Assembly (NCBI RefSeq): GCF_000189635.1
Contig: NW_002475961.1
Span: 186,001-250,000, forward strand
Reading direction: 5' to 3'
DNA: 64,000 nucleotides
From: Tetrahymena thermophila SB210
Lineage: Eukaryota; Ciliophora; Oligohymenophorea; Hymenostomatida; Tetrahymenidae
Within the stretch, counting starts at the first letter, position 1; the number at the start of each line of letters is the position of its first letter. Under the pieces are notes generated by a model. That model searched no databases. It was not told the origin of the DNA and saw nothing but the letters and a program-made list of their open reading frames with translations. The translations under genes and the position numbers were made by a program. Of the stretch, positions 28,787 through 40,055 are shown piece by piece.

Positions 28787-31700
28787 TCAAATAAGAATTT
28801 CATCTCCACCTCCAAAATCAAAATCATGATAATATGTTGGAATAATAAGTTCAAGTTTTTTCATATCTTCATAAATTTTTTTAGGATTTTTTTCTACTAG
28901 ATCATCATAACTAAAATTAAAAAAATATAAATAATTTATTTGATGAGATATTTAATATTACTTCCATTTAAATGAGCTAATTTAATTTTATTCATTCTAA
29001 ATAAAGATTTCTACACCATTCATATCAGGTATGTTTTGTACAGAAACCGCTTTCTTTTATGATGCATTAATCTTAGAGATTTGCTGATATGTCTTAATTG
29101 GACTCTAATTGTTTAGTTTTATTTTTAAAAATTTTTAATTTGAAAAACTAAATATTTATTTTTTACTGATTAATTTATTGAAAGGTCAAAAAGGAAAATA
29201 TTTCCAGTGGCGTCACTAGCTATCAAGCGATTTATGTCATAGTATTTTTTATTTGTTGATTTATTTGTCTGTTAATTTACGAATATTTTAGTTATCTTTT
29301 GTCTTGTAAAATTTGTAAAAGTAAGCAACGGATCTTTGAAATTTTTTGAGAACATTCTAAATTTAATAAAATAAAAATATTTTTTTAAAATTAATTTAAT
29401 AAATATTTTATAAATTTTGACTAAATAAATTTTTATTTTTAATTGCATATCAAGAGTAAACAAGATAATATTTTTAATTTAAGAAATAATGTGTGTGCAG
29501 TTTAAAAATTAATGAATTTGCATATTAAATTTATCAAATGATACTAAAGTTGTGCTATAAATCGAACTTTTATAGTATATTTTAAAATATAGATATCTGA
29601 CTTCTTTGTTAATGCTTAAGAAATTTATCAAATAAATGTAAATAAAAAAGATATAGTGCTCTTGTATAACTTATATAAAAAATAACTTATTGCAAGTTAA
29701 TAATCTCCATGAAATGATTATTGAATTCATGACAGGGTTGACTAAGTTTATTGCAGAGATAAAAGATATTTATTTTAATTTTTTCTCAAATGTTTTAGGT
29801 ATAAATTATCAAATTTTAGATATATCGAACCTTGATATTCTATTTTTCAATATCGGTATTGATAGATATAAACATAAATAAAATATCTAACAACTCTAAT
29901 AAATACATTTTGATTTAAAAATGTAATAATTTGCTGAGGTTTTAAGATAATAAACTAGATAGTAAAACTTTAAAGTAAAAATAAATGTTATTTAATTTAA
30001 ATTTATCTTACTTTATTGATCCATCAGAATACCCAGCAACAAGTAGCTCAGTCTCATTAGAAACAAATAGACAAGTAGGAAAAGAAGTAGTTCTGTGCTC
30101 TCCAAATACTCTAGGGTGCTTTATCTTGTTTGTACAAAATTTATCAGCTTTTATTATCCCTAAAGATGAGCAAATGTATAAGCTTTTAGATAAAAAAGTA
30201 AATTCAATAAAAAAATTAAAATAAATGAATTATTTTTTTTACTTGTTTTCTTCGGAGTCTAGCTGTATGTCATAGCAAATCGAGTCAGGATTCATAAATA
30301 TTTATTAGCTTAAATTGATGAATCCTTAACTCATTACCTATATTATTTTTAAATATATTCATTCCTTAATATGAAAAGAAAAAATGATACCTTGATTTTT
30401 GTATATTTACCAAATTCAATGTAATTTCTTTCTGCTTCTTACTGTTATAATTCTAAAAGATTCCATACAATTACTTTTCCAAATTCTTCAAGAGAAAAAA
30501 ACTCTAGACTTTAGTTATTTCTAGTATTAATTAAAATCTTAACTACGGAACTTGAGTGCTGTACAGATTCTGTTTCATTGAGTAATAAATTTGCATTTTG
30601 TACTAGATACTCTGTTGTAAAACTAGGGAAACGGAAGGCTAAGCTTGCTTCAAAAGTATCTTCGTCAATTGCAAGAGATTTTGAAGAAGTTGGTGCTGAG
30701 TTTATCACAGATTCATTCTTTTCTAGTCCTTCTTTTATTGCATCAATATATTTATTTGAAACCTTTTAATGAGAAAACTCAGTCTCTCTAAGATCCCATA
30801 AATTCAAAGAACCTTCTTTTGTACCAGCTATAAGGATATTATTAGAGTGGGCAAGAGATGATACCTAACTTTGTGTTATGCAGTATTTTACCACACGGAA
30901 ATTTGTATATTTAATTATTAAACTCAAACGGAACCACTCATTCCCTTCTTAACTTATATCGTAGCATATGTAGGAATCCTTTACATCATTCAAAGTAGTT
31001 CTTACTCCAAGTATTTTGAATTTATCTGAAATAAATTTGGGAATGGGATATCTCCTAACATCTTCAGAGAGGAAATTGTCATTGTTACCTTAGTTGTTAC
31101 TTTTTTCAGAATTTAAAATCTCCTCAAACACAGGATAGACATTATTCATGAACCTATTTTACAATTATTTTGAGATAAATAAGGAAATGATTACTTGAAA
31201 TATATATAAATAAACAATCATACTCTATCAACTTAGTAGCATCATCTAGATTCTTTGTAACGTTTTCTATTTAAGGCTCTGTTTATGTTTATATCGACTC
31301 TGTAACTTATTAAGCTACACCAACATTAGTTTTTAAAAACGTTCTTGTTTAATCTTCAGGAAATTGATTACCAAACTCATTTTATTAGCTAAAAAAGAAT
31401 ATTTAATATTTATTGGAATATTGTAATTATTTTAATTAATTACAATAAATCTGCTTGTATTTCTTAGGTCACTCTGTTATCATCACTTTGATCAGCAGAA
31501 TTTTTCAATGTACCTGCTTTAATCTTATTAATGTATATTTCATAGTCAGCTGTATCAAATTAAAAAAAAGCATTAAGATTATTTATGTATATATAATTGT
31601 TGTGATTTCATTACTTGTAGGCTGAAGTTCAAAAAGAGTTTCAAATGTATCTAACTCAAGCTATATAAGCTATTTCAAGTTCTTTACTCTTTCTTATTGA

Positions 31701-33852
31701 GCCTCAATTTTAGCCAAAGAGGTTTTCTTATCATTTAGTTTTAAATTAACTTTCATTTCATCTCCTTCTATGTATTCTCCTTTTGGGTCATATTGTGGTT
31801 AAAGTTTGACTTCTTTTTAGGAGAAATTATTGTAAATATTTTGATCTTCTTCCTAATACTGATTTTTTGCATAACCAAACTCTTATTATTTTTTACTATA
31901 TTATTAATCTTCAACTAAAACTTACTGTTGTTGTTGTTACATTTCATTCTGTTGCTAAAATCTTTAAAATTAAGGTTATTGTTACACTTGCTCATTTTGA
32001 TATTACATACCACCTTTTTTATTTGCAATAACAAGGTTTCTTGTTTCTATTTGAATTTATTATTATTATTATTATTATTATTAAGGTTGCTGTCTTTCAC
32101 TTTAATCTTCACGATACTTATCTTTTAATACAGGTTTTGCTTTGCCCTTTGCTTATTAAACTGAAGGCTAAGCAGGTACTTAATCAAAATTCTACTAATA
32201 GCTATCAAGCTAATTATTCATTGGTTAAGCACTAAAAATATTCTTATCATAACCTTGCTTGCCTACTAATAAACCTCCTGGAACATTATCTATTTAGACT
32301 TAGTGCTATTAATGTTGGTGAATGTTTATCATGGCAGCCTTTTAAATTTCTCTCCTCCTTTATTCGTCTTTTCTTCTTTCTTCTTCATCTCTTCTTCTCT
32401 CTTCTTAAATTCGTCTTTCCTCCTCCTCTTCTTTCCTTCTTTTTTCTTCTTATTCTCTCTAAATTCTTAAGAGTTCCTCTTGCTCTTTTTATTTTCTTTC
32501 CTACTCCTTCCAATCAATCTAACCTTTTTCTGGTATTGGTAAATTAGGTTTTGCAGCTATTATAGCTTATTATTTTGGCTTATCTTCAACATAGTCCTTA
32601 TAAAATAAAAAATAAATAAATAAATAAATTTCAAAATAATAATTTTTTAAGTACTTCAAATTCTTGTTCATATTCTTAAGACTCCTCTTTGTTGATAATT
32701 GGAGTTTATATAGGCATGTAATTTATTTACTGTTTTATTTTAGTATCTAATTTCTTTTTAATATTTATTGTCCTAGTCTATGAACTCGGTCTTGGTTATT
32801 CTTATATCTGCTAATACTATTCACTTTACTACTATGGTTAATTCTTTAGACCTCTTGAAGGATTTAGCATACTTTTTTTATCAAAAGGCTTAATGCTTTA
32901 TACTATCGTTTAGTCTTCCTCGTCTTGCTTTCTTAGATTTGCTGGTTCTATTAAATTTTCTTCTTTCTTTCTAATAGGCCTACTACTAAATGATGGTTTG
33001 GTCAGGATAGAATTCGATAATGGCTACTCCTAGTTATTAGAATTATCCTCGAAATTAGTATCACTGTTTGGCTTCGAAGTAGTCAAATTAGTTTCTATTA
33101 TTATATAATTTATTTCAAAGCTAATAATTTTATTTATTATTCACTCATTTATCATCAGTAAATAATTGAATAAATTACTATTTATTTACAAAACATACTT
33201 CTCTTTTTTTTTGAATTTTTTTAATAATTTTACATAAAAAATGATATTTTTTTTTTAGGTTTATGAGTGATTCAAAACAATAAAATAATTTACTTTTGGC
33301 AAAAGGCTTAATACTGTCATATGGAGAAGGTTTTTTCAAAGGATTTTTATTTTGCATTTCACTTTAAATTAGTTAATCGATTTCATTTTGTTAATGTGAA
33401 AGTGATCCTGGAGCCTTTTTAAAAGCCATTTTTTGAGGTTTAAAAGATTGTATTTAGCTTTATGAAGACTCTGCTTAACTTGAAGTAAATTCATTGTCTT
33501 CTGTACTTTCAATGAAGGGACTATCCCTTCCTTTATCTGTCCCTTTACGCAAATTAAACTAGGGGCGACTTGATATATTCTTAACTTGTTCTTCGTCATT
33601 TTAACTCTGCTGAATTTACTATTTCATGAAAAGCTTAAGTAAAAAATCAACTTTCATGTAAAATGTTTACATATCCCTTTTATGGTTATTTATTGTTCAT
33701 TACATTTGCAATAAGAGCATCAACTTCTTCGTAGTCGCTTTTTTTCTATATTAAAAAATAGTAAATATCATTTATCTGAAGGTATATATTATTTTAAGGA
33801 TGGATAAATCATCTTTTACTATACTAAATGGCTTCTTAGGTCCTGGTCTCAT
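28787..33852 (-). CDS. DYNC2I1: WDR60 / dynein-2 intermediate chain 1 (intraflagellar transport)
   Basis: Thirteen exons on the minus strand: 33852-33820, 33745-33671, 33606-33294, 33094-32655, 32596-31615, 31549-31444, 31388-31224, 31153-30391, 30337-30243, 30182-30012, 29356-29167, 29104-28962, 28910-28787. They total exactly 1,200 codons including stop. The N-terminal half is disordered and charged, with a Glu/Arg/Lys helix (about 32520-32340) and Gln tracts. The WDR60 core begins near RVKNLKQLIQLELDTFETLF, then TDYEIYINKI and the ESIQTQTE block. WD blades follow, with IAGTKEGSLNLWDLRE, VAGYSDGSIKMF and IASDATGNIFLFDL, each matching WDR60 blades. The protein is the intermediate chain that links cargo and light chains to the dynein-2 heavy chain, the retrograde IFT motor in cilia. 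The first two small exons are the least certain part. Length is close to human WDR60 (about 1,066). Confidence 0.92.
32057..32083 (-). repeat. (TAA)9 microsatellite coding a polyglutamine run
   Basis: Nine consecutive TAA codons on the minus strand (TTA on plus) lie inside exon 5 of the WDR60 gene and read as nine Gln. More Gln-rich sequence lies on both sides. Under the standard code it would be a block of stops. Confidence 0.9.
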
Positions 33853-34222
33853 TATTTAACAGATAATGGCTTTGCTTTTTTTGTTTTAAGTCTATTATAA
33901 ATTTTGCAAATATCTGCTGAATTAAGCTATTTATAATGTTTGAAAAAGAACAGCTAGCTTGCTACCTACTACTTAATATTTTAGGATTGTGTGATTAGTT
34001 ATAAAAAATCTTAATTAAATTTGTAATATTATAAAGAATATTATTGCTTAATTTTTGCATAATAAATAGATGATAAATTCTTGATATTTTCAAAATTTAA
34101 TTTGTAAATGCAAAATATAATTAATAAAGAATGCACTTTGCTTTATTAAAAAACATAAATTAATTAAAAAAACCTAAACAAAATAAATAGAAAAGAAAAA
34201 CACTACTTCATCTAAAACAAAA
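33853..34222. promoter_or_regulatory. Divergent intergenic region, probable two-way promoter
   Basis: 370 bp between the start of the WDR60 gene (-) and the small ORF at 34223 (+). It contains an 8-bp inverted repeat TTTTGCAT/ATGCAAAA (34053-34060 and 34108-34115). The last 50 bp are A-rich like other leaders in the window. The promoter role is inferred from position only. Confidence 0.4.
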
Positions 34223-34453
34223 ATGAATGGCACTTTCTTCATTCAAACAGCATAAGATACACAATTTTTACAAAATTAAGTATCGTGGGCAGCAATACCT
34301 TATCAACGCGCAATAACAAATATTGATATAACTTTGCTTGCTGACATCATGTTAGAAATATTAAAAGAGTATTTCGAGGACACTCTGCATGATCCATTTA
34401 GAGTTTTTAAACATGCTGTGTTAAGGTCATTCATTAATTTTTGGAAAAAGTGA
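34223..34453 (+). CDS. Orphan 76-residue ORF upstream of hairpin array
   Basis: ATG 34223 to TGA 34451-34453, with four TAA codons read as Gln. The product starts MNGTFFIQTAQDTQF and ends RSFINFWKK. It has a balanced amino-acid mix (Trp, His, Pro, Cys-free), an amphipathic helical middle (LLADIMLEILKEYFEDTL) and base composition richer in G+C than its flanks, all unlike chance frames in this DNA. An A-rich leader precedes the ATG. No family is recognised and there is no signal peptide or membrane span. The 18-nt start context (34209-34226) recurs with one change at 34636-34653, inside the array that follows. It could be the protein-coding head of a longer transcript that carries the hairpins, or a remnant. 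Confidence 0.5.
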
Positions 34454-34509
34454 TCGTTTTTCAACCTATTTATAAAAAAAAATTTGATAAAGTTCTAATT
34501 AATTTTATC

Positions 34510-35396
34510 TGCATACAAATATAATGGAGCTTTTCCTAATTTATAATCAAGTATGCAAGTACTTATTACCTTCTTTTAGATTATTTCAGCATACAGAAAA
34601 ATAAAGTATGTTTAATTATGATGAAAAAAAAAATTCATCTAGAACAAAAATGATCATTTAAATTTCTAAACGATATACTTAATGATCTGTATACAGAGTA
34701 AATTTGGTATACAAAGCAATATATTAAATATAAAAATGGGATTAAATATCCCTCATACAAAAATTGATATGCATGTATGATAAGCTAGAGCTAATACTCG
34801 ATCCATAAATTAATTTTTATGATGATCTGTATACAAAAATAAGTATATATGTAAGATAAATCAACAAAACTCATGAATTAAATTCGCATACACGAATAAA
34901 TGTATGCTCTATAATGACTTGCTTAAGGCTTAAATGTTGGTCTTCCTGAAAAAAGACCAACTGCATACAAATATACTCTAACGTATGCAATTAATTATTT
35001 AACAGAAAAATAAATTCAAAATTAAATTGGATATATCCTCATACAAGAACTTATGTATGATCTTAAAACTAAAAAGACTCACTAATTTATTTATGTTTAA
35101 ATTTGATTTATTACAAAATGTTTTAAATCTGCATAAAGATAATATGAATTATGCAAATAAAGAATGAAAACAAGATAAAAATATGGATTGCTCTTTGAAG
35201 CTTCCTCATACTAAAAAATAAGTATGACAAAAGATATACCTTTTAAAAGTAATATCTGCATATAAATTTAATATGCAACAATCTAAAAAAATTAGATTAT
35301 TAGAACTAATCATCATATAGATTTAATATGATTTAAAACTGGGATTTAATGCTATCCTAATGAAATTTACATTTCTGCATACAGATTCAGTATGTA
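34510..35396 (+). repeat. Array of 13 short hairpins with covarying CATA-core stems
   Basis: Thirteen 7-bp inverted repeats with loops of 7-38 nt recur about every 50-100 bp (mean about 72). First arms start at 34510, 34588, 34688, 34753, 34828, 34886, 34962, 35039, 35130, 35206, 35257, 35312 and 35376. Stems vary while pairing is kept: TGCATAC/GTATGCA, TGTATAC/GTATACA, TCATACA/TGTATGA, TCATACT/AGTATGA, TGCATAA/TTATGCA, TGCATAT/ATATGCA, ATCATAT/ATATGAT. Ten loops are 7-12 nt and A-rich. Further stems sit between units, notably GTTGGTCTT/AAGACCAAC (34936-34944 and 34953-34961), GGGAT/ATCCC (34738-34752) and GGATATATCC (35029-35038). Sequence between stems is not conserved, so this is not a simple tandem repeat. 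I read it as a candidate structured RNA or small-RNA precursor locus. Confidence 0.7.
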
Positions 35397-35690
35397 TTGC
35401 TTAGCATGATCAACTTAAATTGTTGGCATATTTTTTGATATTACTTCAATTAATATGACTTTCGCTTAAGTAAACCTTAATTGCTAGCAACAAAAAGTTT
35501 TTTAAGCCACCAAGAATTTCTATTTTAAATAATAGTATTACCATAAAAACAAAAAAAACTACAAACAAATTCTCTTCCCTCATAAAATAGAAATAATGAA
35601 ATTATTAATAAAAAAATAGGCAACTAATAGTGAATATTTATCATAATACATAATATATCCAAAAACATATTTTTAACTATAATTTTTACT

Positions 35691-35740
35691 ATCAATGTGG
35701 CAATTGATATTTTTTAATTTTACTCAATGTGGCAGTTGAG
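35691..35740 (+). repeat. Two hairpins with identical GTGGCA loop
   Basis: ATCAAT-gtggca-ATTGAT (35691-35708) and CTCAAT-gtggca-GTTGAG (35723-35740) have the same six-base loop. The stems differ at the outer pair (A-T versus C-G) and at the loop-closing pair (T-A versus T-G), and both remain pairable. They lie 300 bp beyond the CATA-core array and may belong to the same locus. Confidence 0.6.
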
Positions 35741-35757
35741 ATTTCAGATCATAAGTT

Positions 35758-35947
35758 TTTGAAAAAATAAAAAAAATAAATAAAGAAAGAAAAAAATAAA
35801 TAAAAAATAAAAATTAATTAAAAAACCAATAAAAATAACTAAAAAAAAATAAATTAATTAAAAATAGATGAAAAAAAATAAAAAATGAAGAAAAAAAAAA
35901 AAGATAAAAAAAATTATCAACTTAAAAAAAATAAATAAAAAATAAAT
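35758..35947. repeat. A-rich low-complexity tract
   Basis: About 190 bp in which the plus strand is nearly all A with some T (AAATAAA, AAAAATAAA units) and very few G or C. The strand asymmetry is unusual even for this DNA. It lies directly after the hairpin region. Confidence 0.7.
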
Positions 35948-36953
35948 TACCTCTAAAGCACTTATTCTAATTATATCAACTTAATAATTTATTTTTTAAT
36001 AATTATTTTTTTATTTTTATTCCCAATTTATATTTTAATTTCAAAATATATTTAAATGATAAATTATCAATATTTAAAGCATTTATTTTTAGAAAATGAG
36101 TCATTTATTTAGAGAATATTAGTTATATTTTAATAACTAAAATCAGCATATTTTTATTATAAATTATTTAATAATAATGAATATATTATCAAAGAGTTTG
36201 AAAAGAATTAATATAATTTACTTCAAGATCTTAATTAAGTAATTTAAACATGAAAATTTCATAATTGTTTACATGTTTTTAACATTTAGTTAATCTCTCA
36301 AAAATAATGAAAAATAGAAGGAAGTCATTCTAAAAAATTAAATATACTATTTTAATAATTAAATTAAATTTTTTAATTTAATAAAATAAAAGAAAATAAT
36401 ATTAAAATTTAATTTGAGTTTTACAAAAAATATCAATATAAACAAACAACTAAATTAATTAAAAACTTATAAAAATATCAAATATTGATTGAATTTGTTT
36501 ATTAAATCTTAAGACATAATTGATAGATTTTATTATTAAAAATTGGAAATACTTGCTAGTATAACAAAAGGATGTAAAAATATTTAATATTATAATTAAA
36601 AGGAAATTTTATAAGATAGTAAATTGAATTATGATTGTATATTCAATACAGTTGTTACACATATCATAAATAGAATTTAATTATTTATTTATTTGCTTGA
36701 TATTATATATTTATATGAATAGTTTGTTGGTACTTTTAAGATGTGTTCATTCTTTTATTACTAATAAAAAGTTTAACCTATAATTTATATATTTATTTTT
36801 AGGCAAAATAAGTTTTTATTTTATTTTGGTATTTTATAGATTTATTGATTCATTGATTGGTGTGAGTTAAGTTGTTCAAGAAATAAAATAAATACACATC
36901 TTTTTTATATTTTCACCTTTTTTACTTACATCTATATTATGAACTGACTTTCA
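35948..36953. other. Intergenic, A+T-rich
   Basis: No coding or structural signal recognised. It contains the 3' flank of the PP2C gene. Confidence 0.65.
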
Positions 36954-38399
36954 TCATTTAGGAGCATCATCATCATTGAATTCTAAATAAGCTACAACAC
37001 ATGTGATATCATCACAACCAAACTTAAGATAAGGCAAATCACCAATCTTAGAGGAATTCTTTTTATTTTTATTCATATCATCCCATCTTGCTCTGCATTC
37101 AGCCACTAATGCGCTTGCTACATTTTCTTGATTAGCATTATCTTTATCATTTTTATCAAACTTTTCATTTTAAGCAGGTGGCTAATATTAAAGCACAAAT
37201 CCAACAACCTAATAATTAATTAATTAATAAATAAATTTTATAAAATGCATAAAATGATTATTAAAGTAAGTATATAATTTTTTAATTTAAAATATACTCA
37301 TTTGTTAATGGTTTTTTATATTATTTTGATAGAGAAAAATGAAAGTAAATATTTATTTGGAAATAAAATATACCTCTGCAGAAGACATAACATCCCAAAC
37401 ACCATCAGATCCGATTACGATAAATTTATCTTGTCTAGTAAGCTCGATGCGCTATATTTCTGGTTCACTAATAAGACCTATTTTTTTGGCTTAGAGATCT
37501 CCTAGTGTTCTTGTCATAGCAATACCTGGACCTTCATCATCAGCCCAAACTCTGTAAGGACCAACAGGGACACCATCGTGGATAAGCTTTTCAATCTTAC
37601 CACCTGATCTAATAACTATTTTCGTTAAAAAAAAAAAATTTATATTCTATTCTAGTTTGCTTAATAAATTTCTAATCTAAATTATTTAAACATAGTAGCT
37701 ATTCAAATAAATGAAAGTTGTCTCAAATTTAAACTTTTAAATGTTTTTTAGCAAAGTTAAATAAAAAATACATCATTTTATTTTATTTTACTAAAATATA
37801 AATTTATTTTTTTTACTTCTTTCTCTCTCATCTGGACGTGTAGGTTTGTGATCGTAAGAGAGCTCTATAGCTAGCTTTTCTTTATTAGTTTATCTAAACA
37901 AAACAGCTCTCGAATCACCCAGATTAGCAATATAACATATATTTTTCTAAATGAAGATAGCAATTGAGCATGTTCCTGAGTTAGAATAATCAATACCTGA
38001 AGATTTTAACTTGCTTTCAGCACTCTTGAATGCTGCTCTTAAAAATTATTCTCTGGTTTTATCAGTGGTTAGACCTTTAATTTTTTTATTATTTTTTTCG
38101 AGATAAGTTTAGATGTAATCGTTAGCAGCTTGACTGGCTTCTTTACCAGAAGATCCGTGACCATCATATACTGCAAAGAAGTGGCACTCATCTATAAATT
38201 TTTCCATAATACAGTGTGAATCTTGACACTCTGTTTTCTTTGGACCGTAACCCATTTTGAATGCACCAAACATTTTAACATCTTTTAATGGGTTAACTTG
38301 ATTTTTGGCTAAAGCCGTCGTCTCGATCTTCTTCTTCTTTCCTTTCTTTTTCTTATTTTTATAAGAATTGTTTGATCCAAACATATTCATCAAAAACAT
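36954..38399 (-). CDS. PP2C-family (PPM) serine/threonine phosphatase
   Basis: Three exons on the minus strand (38399-37817, 37615-37374, 37208-36954) encode 359 residues. A Lys-rich N-terminal stretch (KNKKKKGKKKK) precedes the catalytic domain. PPM motifs appear in order: a metal-binding YDGHGSSG (about residues 77-84), GTCSIAIF, ANLGDSRAVL, MTRTLGD, GSDGVWDVMS, and a C-terminal CDDITCVVAYL, which matches the D-N-I-T motif with its metal-binding Asp. These enzymes are Mg2+/Mn2+-dependent monomeric phosphatases that oppose stress and ciliary kinases; the substrate is unknown. The second Gly of the usual DGHGG is Ser here. There are three ATGs in the first six codons (38399, 38390, 38384), so the exact start is open. 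A 5'-proximal Lys tract could be a nuclear-localisation signal. Confidence 0.95.
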
Positions 38400-39060
38400 T
38401 TTCGCTTAGTAGGCTGAGCCTTTACAATAATGATTTTTTTTAACAAAAAAGGAAGCTTTCCTTTTGACTTTTAATTATTATTGTAATTTTTCTGTTGATT
38501 TAAATATAATCAATATTGATTGAATACTATTTCATATGCATGCTGAACAAAAAAAAATATAGTCAATAGTTAATTAATTAATTATTTGAATGCTCTTCTT
38601 CTTGCTTGAAAGTTAAATTTTTGATTTACTTTATACATGCTAACATCTAAATAAATAAAATATAATTTCTTTTCTTTGTAGTTAAATTCAAGACGACATT
38701 TAAAGTTCCTCATTTTGAAATTTCTAAACACTTATTAAAACTCTTTCTATCTCTCTCTGTCTCTTTCTTAATACATTTTTAAGTTATTTTAAATATAATC
38801 AATGCTTCCTTTATTATTATATAAAATATAAAGTTCTTTTTCTTTTATCAATATAATTATGTAGACTAACTAACTAGTTAATGAATGAATTAAACTATCT
38901 TGTTTTTTAGGAGCTAATTTTTATTAAATTCTCATGCGTTTGAAGGAAATTAATGTTATTCAAAATAATAATAAATTATAGTTAGTATATTCAAAATTCA
39001 TTTCAAGATTTAAATATTAATCAATTTCTTATCACTTCAAATTATTAAAATTTTTTATGA

Positions 39061-39262
39061 TAGTACATAAATAAAAGCAAACGATTGAAATTATATAAAA
39101 AAGTTGTTCAAAAGTTAGAATTTAAGTGATATATTTTTGAAATTTTAAAAAAAGCAAAATAAAATTAAAAAATTTACTTTATTCTTATGAAATAAAAGAT
39201 ATTTATTTTTGTAAAATGTGAATATAATTTTCATAAAACATATAGTAACCATTTTAAAGTTT
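39061..39262 (+). repeat. Direct repeat, copy 1
   Basis: It begins TAGTACATAAATAAAAGCAA and is matched along most of its length by 39321-39500. Shared blocks include AAAAGCAAACGATTGAAA, AAAGTTGTTCAAAAGTTAGA, TATATTTTTGAAATTTT and TTTTGTAAAATGTGAA. Copy 1 has an extra block of about 25 bp before the AAAAGATAT stretch. Confidence 0.8.
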
Positions 39263-39320
39263 CTAAAAATACATACTTTACAATTTTTATGTTTAAATTT
39301 TTCATAAACATTTTTAATTA

Positions 39321-39500
39321 TAGAGCATAAATAAAAGCAAATGATTGAAATTACTTAAAAAAAGTTGTTTAAAAGTTAGAATTTACGTAATATATTTTTG
39401 AAATTTTCTAAAAGCAAAATATTATAAAAGATATTTTTTGTAAAATGTGAAGATGATATTCATTAAACAAAGAGTAAGTAAGCCATTTAATTTTAAAACT
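39321..39500 (+). repeat. Direct repeat, copy 2
   Basis: It begins TAGAGCATAAATAAAAGCAA and is collinear with 39061-39262, about 260 bp downstream, with scattered substitutions and one internal deletion. The two copies have diverged by roughly one base in ten by eye, so the duplication is not recent. Confidence 0.8.
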
Positions 39501-40055
39501 TAGAGCTTACCTTAATCGTATTTGAACTTTTAGGTGAAATAAAAAGGTTTATTAATTTATTTTATTTTAACTAGATACTTTGTGTTATTTATAAGTAATT
39601 TATTTATTTATCAAACAAATAACAATTAAAAAATTTTTTTAAATATCTCAAAAGTAAATTTTTTTTAGTATTTTCTAATATGAAAATTGGTGTTTTAATT
39701 TGTCGAACATAAAAATTCTCCAGAATTCATAAATTTTAAAACAATAAAATTACCAAATAAATTATTTCTTACAAGAAAACATTTGATTCTTCTAAAATTT
39801 TAGTTAAGAGTACAAAAATTTATGTTTAAATTTCTCAATATATTTAAAAGAGTTTAAAATTATTTAATTAATTTAAAAAAATATTAAATATGAAATATTT
39901 AATTAAATTTTTTTATTTATTTATTTAGTTTTTCAGATTAATTAACAATTTTATAATATATTTAACCAAATTCATTTAATAATCTAGCATAAAAATAAAA
40001 ATATTTATTCATACATAAGAAACAAATATAGTTTATAATTATTAAGCTAGAATTT

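Larger units (their letters stand above)
38400..40055. other. Intergenic containing a direct repeat
   Basis: No gene seen. The region upstream of the PP2C gene contains the duplicated element described at 39061-39500, and otherwise A/T-rich sequence. Confidence 0.65.

Noticed and set aside
31928-32235. Two overlapping plus-strand hydrophobic frames (Leu/Ile runs)
   Set aside because: They are antisense readings of Gln-rich WDR60 codons; the Leu and Ile runs come from TTG and ATT complements of CAA and TAA.
33369-33599. Minus-strand frame starting at 33599
   Set aside because: It is in the wrong frame of WDR60 exon 3. The adjacent frame joins the neighbouring exons in phase.
34510-35396. CRISPR-like or simple tandem repeat array
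   Set aside because: Units share only a short self-complementary core. There is no constant direct repeat and no uniform spacer, and the host is a eukaryote.
34510-35396. Cluster of tRNA or box C/D snoRNA genes
   Set aside because: The spacing near 72 bp invites this, but there is no cloverleaf, no A/B box and no T-loop GGTTCGAATCC-type sequence. C and D boxes are not placed consistently around the stems.
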